From CAVQGZ01 sp964356295 (GTDB taxonomy: Bacteria > Actinomycetota > Actinomycetes > Jiangellales > Jiangellaceae), in the NCBI GenBank assembly GCA_964356295.1, contig CAYHHE010000002.1:23368-87367 (forward strand): 64,000 bases of DNA, in the 5' to 3' direction. Of the stretch, positions 37,448-46,271 are shown one piece after another. The notes under the pieces were generated by a model, which was not told the DNA's origin, made no database searches, and saw only the letters and a list, made by a program, of their open reading frames with translations. The stretch's first letter is position 1. Every line of letters begins with the position of its first letter. The position numbers and the translations under genes are program-made.

Positions 37448-38278
37448 TCAGGCGCCGACCTCGAAGCGAGCGAACGAGGTGACGGTGACCCCGGCCTGTC
37501 CGAGCAGCTGGGCGACGGTTCGCTTGCTGTCCTGCACCGAGGGCTGCTCCAGCAGCACCGTGTCCTTGAAGAACCCGGTGAGCCGTCCCTCGACGATTCT
37601 CGGCAGTGCCTGCTCGGGCTTGCCCTCCTCCCGAGCAGTGGACTCAGCGATGCGCCGCTCGTTCGCCACGACGTCGGCGGGGACCTCCTCGCGAGTCACG
37701 TAGCTCGGACGCATGGCCGCGACCTGCATGGCAGCACCCCGCGCGGCCTCAGCCGCGGCGTCGCCGTCGCCGGTGTAGGCCACCAGGACGCCGACCTGCG
37801 GAGGCAGGTCGGGACTGCGCCGGTGCATGTAGGCCACGGTCGGACCGTCCAGCCGAGCGAGGCGTCCCAGCTCGAGCTTCTCCCCGATGACCGCTGCCGC
37901 CGCGCCGATCGCCTCGGCCACCGTCCGGCCGTCACCGAGGTCCCCGGCAAGGACGTCCTCACGCTCGACCGGGCCCTGGCCGAGGGCGACGCGCGAGGCG
38001 ATGCGCTGCGCAAGATCTTGGACGTCGGCGTTCTTGGCCACGAAGTCGGTCTCGCACTTGAGCTCGACGAGCGCGTTGCCCTCCCGGGCGACCAGCCCGT
38101 TGCCTGCAGTGCGCTCGGCGGCCTTCTTGTCGACCTTCGCGGCGTACTTGACTCGCAGGATCTCCACGGCGGCGTCCAGGTCGCCGTCGGCTTCGGTCAG
38201 GGCATTCTTGCAGTCGAGCATCCCGGCTCCAGTGAGCTCACGGAGTCGCTTGACGTCGGCGGCGGTGAACGTGGCCAT
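37448..38278 (-). CDS. tsf: Elongation factor Ts
   Basis: 276 residues beginning [50 protein letters not shown] and [13 protein letters not shown] are the EF-Ts signatures. It exchanges GDP for GTP on EF-Tu. The start at 38278 is unambiguous. Frames running upstream into the N gap are artefacts. It lies 67 bp after the rpsB stop and is probably co-transcribed with it. Confidence 0.98.
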   Translation of the reverse strand: MATFTAADVKRLRELTGAGMLDCKNALTEADGDLDAAVEILRVKYAAKVDKKAAERTAGNGLVAREGNALVELKCETDFVAKNADVQDLAQRIASRVALGQGPVEREDVLAGDLGDGRTVAEAIGAAAAVIGEKLELGRLARLDGPTVAYMHRRSPDLPPQVGVLVAYTGDGDAAAEAARGAAMQVAAMRPSYVTREEVPADVVANERRIAESTAREEGKPEQALPRIVEGRLTGFFKDTVLLEQPSVQDSKRTVAQLLGQAGVTVTSFARFEVGA

Positions 38279-38345
38279 GTGGGTTCTCGGCGCTCTCTTC
38301 TGTGTGGTGGGCGTGGACGATCGGCGGCGATCGATCACTCGGTGA

Positions 38346-39510
38346 TCAGTCGACGACACGCTCCATCGGCTCGGCGGAGGCCCCGGCCTCGGCTTCGACC
38401 GCAGGTGCGACCTCGGCTTCGAGCGCAGGCGCGACCTCGGGNNNNNNNNNNNNNNNNNNNNNNNNNNNNNNNNNNNNNNNNNNNNNNNNNNNNNNNNNNN
38501 NNNNNNNNNNNNNNNNNNNNNNNNNNNNNNNNNNNNNNNNNCTCGACAGGCAGCGCTGGTGTGGCAGTGGCTACCTCGGCCTCGACCCCGGCCTCGACCG
38601 CAGGCGCGACCTCGGGCTCGACAGGCAGCGCTGGTGTGGCAGTGGCTACCTCGGCCTCGACCCCGGCCTCGGCCCCGGCCTCGACCGCAGGCGCGACCTC
38701 GGGCTCGACGGGCGGCGCTGGTGTGGCAGTGGCTGCCTCGGCTCCGGCGAGCAGCTGCTGCTCCCACTCGGCCAACGGTTCGTGGGCTGCCGGGACGGTC
38801 GCGTCACCGCCGGCACGCTGGGCCCGCAGCCGCAGCCCGTCGGCGACGGCGTCGGCGACCACCCGCGTGAGCAGCTGGACGGAGCGGATCGCGTCGTCGT
38901 TGCCTGGGATGGGGTAGTCGACGTCGTCCGGGTCGCAGTTGGTGTCGAGGACAGCGATCACCGGGATGCCGAGCTTGCGTGCCTCGGCGATGGCCAGGTG
39001 CTCCTTGTTGGTGTCCACGATCCACACGGCGCTCGGGAGCTTCGCCATGTCTCGGATGCCGCCGAGGGTCGTCTCGAGCTTCTCCTTCTCGCGTCGCAGC
39101 CGAAGCAGCTCCTTCTTCGTCATCCCCGAGCCGGGGATGTCGTCGAAGTCGATCTCCTCCAGCTCTTTGAGCCGCTGAAGCCGGCCATGGACGGTCTGGA
39201 AGTTGGTGAGCATGCCGCCCAGCCACCGCTCGGTGACGTAGGGCATCCCGACCCGGGTGGCCTGGTCCCGCACCGCCTCCTGGGCCTGCTTCTTGGTGCC
39301 GACGAACAGGACGCTGCCGCCGTGCGCGACCGTCTCACGCACGTACTCGTAGGCCCGGTCGATGTAGGACAGGGACTGCTGCAGGTCGATGATGTAGATG
39401 CCGTTGCGGTCGGTGAAGATGTAGCGCTTCATCTTCGGGTTCCAGCGACGGGTCTGGTGCCCGAAGTGGACCCCGCTCTCCAGCAGCTGGCGCATGGTGA
39501 CGACGGTCAT
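38346..39510 (-). CDS. rpsB: 30S ribosomal protein S2 with repeat-rich C-terminal tail (interrupted by N gap)
   Basis: The conserved S2 core ([80 protein letters not shown]) is followed by an E/A/P/V-rich tail of 25-29-residue repeats. The ATG at 39510 has GAAGGAG upstream. The 100-N gap (38442-38541) falls in the tail. Read in the S2 frame, the sequence after the gap gives [20 protein letters not shown]...MERVVD and a TGA at 38348-38346; this frame, not the one read straight through the Ns, is the real end. The true tail length is unknown. A long acidic tail on S2 is common in high-GC actinobacteria. Confidence 0.95.
38442..38541. other. Assembly gap (100 N) inside rpsB
   Basis: Exactly 100 Ns, the usual placeholder. 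Both borders fall on rpsB codon boundaries, and 100 is not a multiple of three, so the length is not real. The flanks are the same repeat. Confidence 0.97.
38542..38760. repeat. 75-87-bp tandem repeat coding the S2 tail
   Basis: Units begin CTCGACAGGCAGCGCTGG at 38542 and 38617 (period 75 bp, 25 residues) and CTCGACGGGCGGCGCTGG at 38704 (87 bp after the second because of a 12-bp insertion). They code [24 protein letters not shown] segments on the minus strand. Confidence 0.9.
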
Positions 39511-39813
39511 CGTCGCTTCTCCTTCGTGCCCCGGCGGGGCTGGTCGGTTGATCGCCGTACCGGCGGTGCGGCGCCTGGTGCCCCGCCTGCACGCCTTCCC
39601 CGTGGGGACCGACGGCGCCATGGCTCCCACGCGAGTGGGACGTGGGGCACGCGATGTCACCCGAACCGAGGCCCGGGCGCACCTGAAGTGTAGCCGGGTC
39701 GGCATCCCGGCGACTCGATCTCGCCGACGGGCAGGCTGTCCCCAAGCGGCCCCCGGTCCGGCGTGTCGTCCCCACGTCCCGTGACGGGGTGGGCCAGGCG
39801 TGGCTGGGTGCGG
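39511..39813. other. Divergent spacer with the rpsB leader
   Basis: About 300 bases between rpsB and the M23 gene. It holds the rpsB ribosome binding site (GAAGGAG), a long leader of about 170 bases, and a TACACT box on the minus strand. No conserved S2-leader fold could be shown by eye, and no small gene is convincing. Confidence 0.5.
39687..39692 (-). promoter_or_regulatory. Candidate -10 of the rpsB-tsf operon
   Basis: TACACT on the minus strand matches TAnnnT closely. No good -35 at 16-18 bases. It would give a leader of about 170 bases. Confidence 0.35.
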
Positions 39814-40452
39814 ATGCTGAGAGACATGCTCTGCGCTGTGACGCTGGTCGTCAGCCTGTTCGGCCTCATGGGCTGGTGGGGAACGGGCTCCTGGTGGCAC
39901 TGGCCCGTCGGGACGGCCGACGAGCCGCCCGAGGTGCTCCGGTCTTTCGACCCGCCGGACAAGCCGTGGCTGCGCGGGCACCGTGGGGTCGACCTGGCCG
40001 CGGCGCCGGGCAGCACCGTTCGCGCCGCCGCTGACGCCGTGGTCGTGCACGCCGCACCGCTGGCGGGCAGGGGGGTGGTCAGTCTGCGCCACATCGGCGG
40101 CCTGACCAGCACCTACGAGCCGGTCCGGGCGGAGGTCGCGGTTGGGGCTGTGGTCCGTGCGGGTCAGGTGATCGGGACGATCGAGGGCGTCGGGTACGAG
40201 CACGCCTCCTGCCTGGGTCGTCCATGCCTGCACTGGGGCGCCAAGCAGGGCCGGCGCTACCTCGACCCACTCGATCTGGTGGCGCCACGTCGGGTGCGGC
40301 TGCTGGTCTCCCCGTCAGGCCCGCGGGTGGGCCTGACGGTAGGCAAGCCGCAGGCGCTCGATCGAGACATGGGTGTAGCGCTGGGTCGTCGCCACCGAGG
40401 AGTGGCCGAGGATCTCTTGAACCGACCGCAGGTCCGCCCCTCCCTCGAGTAG
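39814..40452 (+). CDS. M23 family peptidase-like protein
   Basis: About 212 residues from the ATG at 39814 (ATG 39826 and GTG 39808 are alternatives). A hydrophobic N-terminus ([19 protein letters not shown]) suggests a signal peptide or membrane anchor. The LytM/M23 domain has HRGVDL (zinc His and Asp), [17 protein letters not shown] and [17 protein letters not shown]. The final HxH is CxH here, so the usual catalytic first His is missing although the zinc-ligand His remains. The family member next to rpsB is conserved in actinobacteria (Rv2891). The last 46 codons overlap the convergent xerC by 138 bp. Confidence 0.87.
   Translation: MLRDMLCAVTLVVSLFGLMGWWGTGSWWHWPVGTADEPPEVLRSFDPPDKPWLRGHRGVDLAAAPGSTVRAAADAVVVHAAPLAGRGVVSLRHIGGLTSTYEPVRAEVAVGAVVRAGQVIGTIEGVGYEHASCLGRPCLHWGAKQGRRYLDPLDLVAPRRVRLLVSPSGPRVGLTVGKPQALDRDMGVALGRRHRGVAEDLLNRPQVRPSLE
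40312..40339. terminator. Perfect 11-bp-stem hairpin at the xerC end
   Basis: CCGTCAGGCCC (40312-40322) and GGGCCTGACGG (40329-40339) pair perfectly around GCGGGT. The stem contains the xerC stop codon. It could terminate xerC and also act on the M23 transcript, which reads through it. Confidence 0.55.
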
Positions 40453-41250
40453 GTGAGTGGCGGCGGTGTGGCGCAACCCATGGGGACCGATGTCGGGGGC
40501 GTGAGGCTCGCCTCGCACGGCGTCGTGAACCAGTCGGCGCACCACACGTGGGTCGATACGCCCGCCGCGCGCACCGAGGAACACAGCCGCGCCGGAGTCG
40601 GGGCGGACGAGCCGTGGACGTCCGCGGTCGAGCCACTGGTCGAGGGCGCGCTCGGCAGGCTCGCCGTAGGGCACGACCCGTTCCTTCGCACCCTTGCCGA
40701 GGACCCGGACGACCCGCCGGCTCCCGTCGAGGTCGTCACGGTCCAGCCCGCACAGCTCGGACACCCTGATCCCGGTGGCGTAGAGGAGCTCGAGGACGGC
40801 GCGGTCGCGCTGCGCGACGGGGTCCCCGGTCTCGGCGTTCTCGGTGCTGCTGTCAAGGACGGCCGCGACCTGCGCGGCGCTGAGCATTGCCGGCAGCCCG
40901 CGGCCGACACGCGGCACGGCCAGGCGCACTCCGACGTCGTCGGCCAGACGCCCGGTGCGGTGCGCCCACGCCGTGAAGACCCGGGCCGAGCTGGCTCGCC
41001 GGGCGATGGTGGCCGAGGCCATGCCGACCGTGCGCAGCCCGGCCAGCCAGCTCCGCAGGTCGTCCAGCTGCAGCTGGGCCGGGTCGAGGACGCCGCGGCG
41101 GCGGGCGTGCTCGAGCAGCCCGGCCACGTCCGACCGGTAGGCGGCCACGGTGTGCGCGGAGCGGCCTCGCTCGGCCACCAGGTGGCCGGTGAAGTCGGCC
41201 AGCCACGCCTGCCCTGCAGAGGCAGGAGTCTCGGGGGGATGGCACGGCAT
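40315..41250 (-). CDS. xerC: Tyrosine recombinase XerC
   Basis: A 311-residue integrase-type recombinase that resolves chromosome dimers at dif with XerD. The SAM-like N-terminal domain is WLADFTGHLVAERGRSAHTVAAYRSDV. Catalytic residues: Arg162 (TGIRVSEL), Lys186/Lys189 (GKGAKER), His257 and Arg260 (HGLRH), His283 (LGHSS) and Tyr292 (RYTHV). It is placed between the M23 gene and dprA as in other actinobacteria. ATG at 41250; the longer frame to 41346 overlaps the dprA end and lacks homology. Confidence 0.95.
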   Translation of the reverse strand: MPCHPPETPASAGQAWLADFTGHLVAERGRSAHTVAAYRSDVAGLLEHARRRGVLDPAQLQLDDLRSWLAGLRTVGMASATIARRASSARVFTAWAHRTGRLADDVGVRLAVPRVGRGLPAMLSAAQVAAVLDSSTENAETGDPVAQRDRAVLELLYATGIRVSELCGLDRDDLDGSRRVVRVLGKGAKERVVPYGEPAERALDQWLDRGRPRLVRPDSGAAVFLGARGGRIDPRVVRRLVHDAVRGEPHAPDIGPHGLRHTAATHLLEGGADLRSVQEILGHSSVATTQRYTHVSIERLRLAYRQAHPRA

Positions 41251-41281
41251 GCGCCCACGGTCGCGGTCTGGACGACGACGG

Positions 41282-42484
41282 TCAAGGATCGACGCGCCGT
41301 CGTGGCCGCAGCCTCCACAGGTCTCCTGAGCCCTCGACGAATCCACGTCCAGCCAACTCGTTGAGCCCGGCGAGGACGACGGGTACCGCGAGCCCCGTTG
41401 CAGCCATCAGCTCTGCGACGGTCACGACGTCGCGGGCCGGCATGGCCTCGTGGATCGTCAGAGCCGCACCCTCCAGGCTGTCGACGGGCCGGTCCGGCGA
41501 GCTCNNNNNNNNNNNNNNNNNNNNNNNNNNNNNNNNNNNNNNNNNNNNNNNNNNNNNNNNNNNNNNNNNNNNNNNNNNNNNNNNNNNNNNNNNNNNNNNN
41601 NNNNCGAGCTCCACCATCTCCTCGGGCCGACACACCAGGACGGCGCCGTAGTCGCGGATCAGCTGGTGGGATCCCAAGGACATCGCCGAAGTCACCGGCC
41701 CGGGAACCGCGGCGAGGGGACGCATGAGGTGCAGGGCCCAGCGTGCCGTGGACAGGGCGCCGGAACGGGCACCCGCCTCGACGACCAACGCGGCACCGGT
41801 GAGGGCGGCGATGAGCCTGTTCCGGCTGAGAAACCGGCTCCGGTTCACCGCTGATCCCGGCGCGGCCTCCGACAGCAGGCAGCCTCGCTCGGCGATCCTC
41901 TCGATGAGCATGGCGTTCCCCCGGGGGTAGGGCTGGTCGAGGCCACCGGCGAGGATCGCGACGGTGGCACCGTCCACGGCCAGCGCTCCCCGGTGGGCCG
42001 CCGCGTCGATGCCGTAGGCCGCGCCGGACACCACGGTGACGTCACGCTCGGCCAGCGCGGCCGCCCAGTCGGCCGCGACCGCCACCCCGTAGGAGGTGGC
42101 GGCCCGGGATCCGACCACGGCAGCGGCACGGGGCCGGGTCGCGACCCGAAGGGACCCCCGGACCCACAGCCCCACCGGGACCCCGCCGCGACGCTCTCGA
42201 TCGACACCGCTCAGGTCGTCCAGGCGTGAGGGCCAGCCCGCGTCGCCGGGGACGACGAAACGGGCGCCGGCGTCCTCGGCGCGGCTGCGCAGCCGCTCGG
42301 GGTCGACCTCGGCGATGCGACGACCGAGGCGTCCGTCCGGGTCGAGGGCCGGGTCCCCCCGACGAAGCCTGCCGTACACCGACTGAGCCGACTCGCTGGT
42401 CACCGCGTCGAGCACCCGGCAGTGGCCCGGCTCCACGGCAGCACTGAGGGCGACCCGGCAGGTCCGCTCGTCCAGGCTGCTCAC
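41282..42484 (-). CDS. dprA: DNA processing protein DprA (interrupted by N gap)
   Basis: DprA loads RecA on incoming single-stranded DNA. The Rossmann-like core shows VVGSRAATSYGVAVAADWAAAL, VSGAAYGIDAAAHRGAL, LAGGLDQPYPRGN, LLSEAAPGSAVNRSRFLSRNRLIA and VVEAGARSGAL. After the 100-N gap a winged-helix domain follows (MPARDVVTVAELMAATGLAVPVV). The GTG at 42484 has GGAGG four bases upstream, 16 bp after yifB. The core and C-terminal domain are in the same frame as drawn but the linker length is unknown. Confidence 0.93.
   Translation of the reverse strand: MSSLDERTCRVALSAAVEPGHCRVLDAVTSESAQSVYGRLRRGDPALDPDGRLGRRIAEVDPERLRSRAEDAGARFVVPGDAGWPSRLDDLSGVDRERRGGVPVGLWVRGSLRVATRPRAAAVVGSRAATSYGVAVAADWAAALAERDVTVVSGAAYGIDAAAHRGALAVDGATVAILAGGLDQPYPRGNAMLIERIAERGCLLSEAAPGSAVNRSRFLSRNRLIAALTGAALVVEAGARSGALSTARWALHLMRPLAAVPGPVTSAMSLGSHQLIRDYGAVLVCRPEEMVELXXXXXXXXXXXXXXXXXXXXXXXXXXXXXXXXXXSSPDRPVDSLEGAALTIHEAMPARDVVTVAELMAATGLAVPVVLAGLNELAGRGFVEGSGDLWRLRPRRRVDP
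41505..41604. other. Assembly gap (100 N) inside dprA
   Basis: Placeholder of exactly 100 Ns between the Rossmann core and the winged-helix domain of DprA, in a variable, GC-rich linker. Confidence 0.97.
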
Positions 42485-42500
42485 CGCACCTCCCCTGGGG

Positions 42501-44066
42501 TCATGCCACGGCCTGGTCACCAGCGCCGACGTGGTAGGCCAGCGCCTCCTCGACGTGCCGGCGCCGCGGCGAGCCGGCCTCCTCGAGGTCGGCGATCGTC
42601 CATGCCACGCGAAGCGCACGGTCGGCACCGCGCGCACTGAGGGCTCCCCGGTCGACCGCGGTCACGATGGGGGCGACGACGGACGCCTGCGGGCGGTAGG
42701 TGGTGCGCAACGCCCTGATCGGGATGTCGGCGTTGGTACGCCACGGCTGCCCGGCGAAACGGTGGGCCTGCCGCAATCGGGCATCGGCGACGCGTGCGCG
42801 CACAGTCGCGGACGTCTCGCAGGTGCCGGTGTCCGCGGCCAGCGCGGCTCGCGACACCGGCCCGACGCTGCCATGCAGGTCGACGCGGTCCAGCAGCGGG
42901 CCGGACAGCCGGTTTCGGTAGCGGCGGACCGTGTCCGGTGGGCAGCGGCAGGCCCGCAGCAGCGACCCGGCGAAGCCGCACGGACAGGGGTTCGCGGTGA
43001 GCACGAGCTGGAAGCGGGCGGGGAAGCGCCCCGACCCGCGGGACCGGGTGATGATCACCTCACCGGTCTCCAAGGGCTGTCGCAGCGCCTCCAGCGCAGT
43101 CCGGTTGAACTCGGGCGCCTCGTCCAGCAACAGCACGCCGTGATGGGCCAGCGAGACCGCGCCCGGGTGAGCGATGCCGCTGCCACCACCGACCAGTGCT
43201 GCAGCAGAGCAGGTGTGGTGCGGCTCCACGAAGGGCGGGTCGTGCACCAGCGGCGCGTCCGGGTCGAGCAACCCGAGCAGCGACCGGACGGCACTCACCT
43301 CGATCGCGCTCGCCAGGTCCAGCGGGGGGAGCAACCCCGGCATCCGGCGGGCCAGCATCGTCTTGCCGCTGCCCGGTGGTCCGGACAGCAGGAGGTGGTG
43401 TCGTCCAGCGACAGCGATCTCCACCAGTCGGCGAGCGACCGGCTGGCCGACCACCTCGGCCAGGTCGCCCCCGCTGTGCTCGGCAGAGGGAGGCGACGAC
43501 TGCGCGCGGTCCCGCTGACCGACCACGACACCGACCGCGCCAGAGGGGATGACCGTGCCACTGCGCCAGTGAGCCAGCAGCGTGCGCAGCGACGACACCC
43601 CGAGCACCTCGACGTCGGGCACCACCTGCGCCTCGGCGAGGTTCGCCAGGGGCACGACGAAGCGCCTCGCCCCGTCCCGGGCTGCCCCGAGCACCGCGGG
43701 CAGCACACCGCGGACCGGCCGGACCCCGCCGTCCAGCCCCAGCTCGCCGAGGACCACCAGGTCGTCAACAGAGCCGGTCGGGACCGCGCCGGCTGCGGCG
43801 AGCACGGCCGTCGCCAACGGCAGGTCGAAGTGGGTGCCGTGCTTGGGAACCGAGGCCGGGGAGAGGTTCGCGGTGATGCGCTGCTGCGGCCAGGCCTCCC
43901 CGCTGCTCAGCACCGCCGCCCGCACCCGGTCGCGGGCCTCGTTGACCGCGGCGTCGGCGAGCCCTACCAGGGTGAAGCCGGGCATCCCTCCGAGATGAAC
44001 CTCGACGTCGACGAAGCGTGCCTGCATGCCCAGGAGCACGACGGAGCGGCAGCGGGCCAGCGCCAC
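42501..44066 (-). CDS. YifB family Mg-chelatase-like AAA ATPase (ComM-like)
   Basis: 521 residues. An N-terminal Lon-protease-like domain (GFTLVGLADAAVNEARDRV, NLSPASVPKHGTHFDLPLA) precedes the AAA+ module: Walker A GPPGSGKT (229-236), Walker B VLLLDEAPEF and the Mg-chelatase insert NPCPCGF...CRCPPDTVRRY. The family includes ComM, a helicase aiding branch migration in natural transformation, which fits the dprA neighbour. GTG at 44066 directly abuts the yraN TAG. Conserved as Rv2897c. Confidence 0.94.
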   Translation of the reverse strand: MALARCRSVVLLGMQARFVDVEVHLGGMPGFTLVGLADAAVNEARDRVRAAVLSSGEAWPQQRITANLSPASVPKHGTHFDLPLATAVLAAAGAVPTGSVDDLVVLGELGLDGGVRPVRGVLPAVLGAARDGARRFVVPLANLAEAQVVPDVEVLGVSSLRTLLAHWRSGTVIPSGAVGVVVGQRDRAQSSPPSAEHSGGDLAEVVGQPVARRLVEIAVAGRHHLLLSGPPGSGKTMLARRMPGLLPPLDLASAIEVSAVRSLLGLLDPDAPLVHDPPFVEPHHTCSAAALVGGGSGIAHPGAVSLAHHGVLLLDEAPEFNRTALEALRQPLETGEVIITRSRGSGRFPARFQLVLTANPCPCGFAGSLLRACRCPPDTVRRYRNRLSGPLLDRVDLHGSVGPVSRAALAADTGTCETSATVRARVADARLRQAHRFAGQPWRTNADIPIRALRTTYRPQASVVAPIVTAVDRGALSARGADRALRVAWTIADLEEAGSPRRRHVEEALAYHVGAGDQAVA

Positions 44067-44429
44067 CTACGCCACCCCGCGAAGATGCTCGACGTGCATC
44101 GCACCCCGACGTGGCACCAGGATGCCGACGAGGTCGATCCGTACGGGACCGACCCCGGGTCCCAGGTGCTGCCGGTAAGTCGCGGCGAGGCGCCGCAACC
44201 GGGCCGCCTTAGCCGGCGTGACCGCCTCCAACGGGGCACCGAACTCGCGGCTGCGGCGCGTCTTCACCTCGCAGATCACCAGCGTGGCACCATCGCGCGC
44301 GACGATGTCGATCTCCCCGATGGGGCATCGCCAGTTGCGCTCGAGCACGATGAACCCGGCGGCGCTCAGGTGTGCCGCAGCCAGGTCCTCCCCGAAGCGC
44401 CCCAGCGCCGCGCGCACCTGCACCGGCAT
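44067..44429 (-). CDS. UPF0102 (YraN) family protein
   Basis: 120 residues with the restriction-endonuclease-like core [44 protein letters not shown], the usual YraN pattern (GEIDxVxxD, EVKTR). It keeps the nuclease-fold residues Glu/Asp/Glu-x-Lys, but no activity is established for the family. It precedes yifB with no gap and follows an 82-bp spacer after the DUF2469 gene. Conserved as Rv2898c. Confidence 0.92.
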   Translation of the reverse strand: MPVQVRAALGRFGEDLAAAHLSAAGFIVLERNWRCPIGEIDIVARDGATLVICEVKTRRSREFGAPLEAVTPAKAARLRRLAATYRQHLGPGVGPVRIDLVGILVPRRGAMHVEHLRGVA

Positions 44430-44511
44430 CCACCTCCGCCGGTAATCGTGCGACCGGTCGGTCTCGCGGCGCGACAGGCGTCATGACCCTGGGGACGACA
44501 CGCCGGGGTAG

Positions 44512-44820
44512 TCAGGGCTTGGGGATCTCCAGGTCCGCCTTGGACAGCTCCTCGATGTTCACGTCCTTGAACGTCAGCACCTTGACGTTCTTGACGAACC
44601 GGGCCGGGCGGTACATGTCCCACACCCAGGCGTCACTCATGGTGACCTCGAAGAACACCTCGCCCCCGTCGGAGTGCACCTTCATGTCCACGGTGTTGGT
44701 CAGGTAGAAGCGCCGCTCGGTCTCCACGACGTAGGAGAACAGCGAGACCACGTCGCGGTACTCGCGGTACAGCGACAGCTCCATCTCGGCCTCGTACTTC
44801 TCGAGGTCCTCCGCGCTCAT
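44512..44820 (-). CDS. DUF2469 family protein
   Basis: 102 residues, MSAEDLEKYEAEMELSLYREYR...VYSLFSYVVETERRFYLTN (DVVSLFSYVVE in this copy) and MYRPARFVKNVKVLTFKDVNIEEL. It is highly conserved across actinobacteria (Rv2901c type) beside rnhB, and has no known function. Many charged residues and no membrane segment suggest a cytosolic protein. The ATG at 44820 overlaps the rnhB stop (ATGA), so production is coupled to RNase HII. Confidence 0.93.
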   Translation of the reverse strand: MSAEDLEKYEAEMELSLYREYRDVVSLFSYVVETERRFYLTNTVDMKVHSDGGEVFFEVTMSDAWVWDMYRPARFVKNVKVLTFKDVNIEELSKADLEIPKP

Positions 44821-45503
44821 CCGATCTCCTCCCACGTCGTGACCGACGGTTCACGGCCCGCCACCTGCGACACGTTGGCGTACGAGCGGCGGTGCTGCGG
44901 GCACGGGCCGCGCCCGCGCAGGGCCTGCTGGTGCTCCGGCGTCGAGTAGCCCTTGTGCTCGGCGAACCCGTACCCCGGCCACACCCGGTCCATCTCCACC
45001 ATCAGCCGGTCCCGGGTCACCTTGGCGACCACGGACGCCGCGGCCACGTTTGCCGAGACCCGGTCGCCCTTCCACACCGCCAGGCCGGGCGAGCCGATCC
45101 CGGTCACGGGGAAGCCGTCGGTGAGCACGTAGCCAGGACGCACCTCCAGCCGTGCCACGGCCCGTCTCATGGCCTCGATGTTCGCCCGGTGCACCCCGCG
45201 CCGGTCGACCTCGGCCGAGTCGACCACGACGACGGAGATCGCCAGCGCGGTGCGTTCCACCCTGGCGAGCACGCGCTCCCTCGCCGCGGGACGCAGGAGC
45301 TTGGAGTCGGCCAGCTCGTCGATCTCCGACCCGCGGGACAGCGGGAGCACGACGGCGGCCACGACCAGCGGCCCGGCGCAAGCACCACGTCCGGCCTCGT
45401 CCGCACCGGCCACCGGCGTCAGACCGAGGCGGGCGACGGTGCGGTCGTAGGCGTAGGGCGTGCTGCCCCGTCGGACCACGACCCGTGGTGGAGCAGGCGA
45501 CAT
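44817..45503 (-). CDS. rnhB: Ribonuclease HII
   Basis: 228 residues. The active-site strand GADEAGRGACAGPLVVAAVV carries Asp35 and Glu36; further acidic residues are in DSKLL and VLTDGFPV. KGDRVSANVAAASVVAKVTRDRLM and HKGYSTPEH are conserved. It removes single ribonucleotides and RNA from DNA. The start at 45503 overlaps the lepB stop by one base. About 15 N-terminal residues precede the core. Confidence 0.96.
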   Translation of the reverse strand: MSPAPPRVVVRRGSTPYAYDRTVARLGLTPVAGADEAGRGACAGPLVVAAVVLPLSRGSEIDELADSKLLRPAARERVLARVERTALAISVVVVDSAEVDRRGVHRANIEAMRRAVARLEVRPGYVLTDGFPVTGIGSPGLAVWKGDRVSANVAAASVVAKVTRDRLMVEMDRVWPGYGFAEHKGYSTPEHQQALRGRGPCPQHRRSYANVSQVAGREPSVTTWEEIG

Positions 45504-46195
45504 CAGCTGCCTTCGTCGAGGGAGTCGTAGGTGTCCGGGCGCGCCAGTCCTCCCCACCGGTCTGGTGGCCACACGATGACGAAGGCGCGGCCGACGATGT
45601 CGCCGGCCGGTACGGCGCCGTGCACCCGCGAGTCGCCGGAGTTGGGGCGGTTGTCCCCCATCACCCAGTAGGAGCCCTCGGGGACGCGCACGTCGAACTC
45701 CTGCAGGGAGGGGGCGACTGCGGGCTTGAGCAGGTCGCTCTCCTCGACGGAGACGCCGTTGACGGTGAGCCGTCCAGCCGCGTCGCAGCAGGCCACCTGG
45801 TCACCGCCGATACCGATGACCCGCTTGATGAGGTGGCCTTCGGAGTCCGAGGGGAGCACCCCGACGAACTGCAACGCGTCGCTCAGCACGCCGCGCAACC
45901 CGTCTGGCCCAGGCGGGACGGGACCCAACCAGGAGCCGGGGTCGGAGAAGACCACGACGTCACCGCGCTGGACCTCCCCCACTCGGGTGGTGAGCTTGCT
46001 GACCAGCACGCGGTCGCCCACCAGGAGGGTGTTCTCCATCGACCCGGACGGGATGAGGAACGCCTGCACGAGGAAGACCCGCACGAGGGTGGCCAGCGCC
46101 AGCGCGAGGACGACGACGATGACGATCTCGCGGATCGCCGCCCACAGCGCTGAGCGTCCCGAGCTGGTGCGGACGGAGTCGGCGCGCTCACTCAC
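45503..46195 (-). CDS. lepB: Signal peptidase I (first of two)
   Basis: 230 residues. An N-terminal membrane anchor (REIVIVVVLALALATLVRVFLVQAF) precedes Ser52 (IPSGSMENTL) and general-base Lys124 (LIKRVIGIGGD); MGDNRPNSGDSR is conserved. It cleaves signal peptides of exported proteins. GTG at 46195, the first start giving a full anchor. It lies 76 bp from a second lepB and overlaps rnhB by one base. Confidence 0.95.
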   Translation of the reverse strand: MSERADSVRTSSGRSALWAAIREIVIVVVLALALATLVRVFLVQAFLIPSGSMENTLLVGDRVLVSKLTTRVGEVQRGDVVVFSDPGSWLGPVPPGPDGLRGVLSDALQFVGVLPSDSEGHLIKRVIGIGGDQVACCDAAGRLTVNGVSVEESDLLKPAVAPSLQEFDVRVPEGSYWVMGDNRPNSGDSRVHGAVPAGDIVGRAFVIVWPPDRWGGLARPDTYDSLDEGS

Positions 46196-46271
46196 CGGGC
46201 GCCCCGACCCGACGCCGGCAGCAGGGGACCGGCGGGGCAGCAGGACACGTCTGGACAACCTACCCGCCGGC

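Noticed and set aside
37448..38767. tsf extended upstream through the N gap
   Set aside because: The EF-Ts N-terminus is conserved at 38278; the extension is antisense-like low-complexity sequence from the rpsB tail.
38335..40233. rpsB frame running through the N gap to 38335
   Set aside because: The gap is a 100-base placeholder and shifts the frame; the S2 frame on the far side gives the repeat consensus and stops at 38346.
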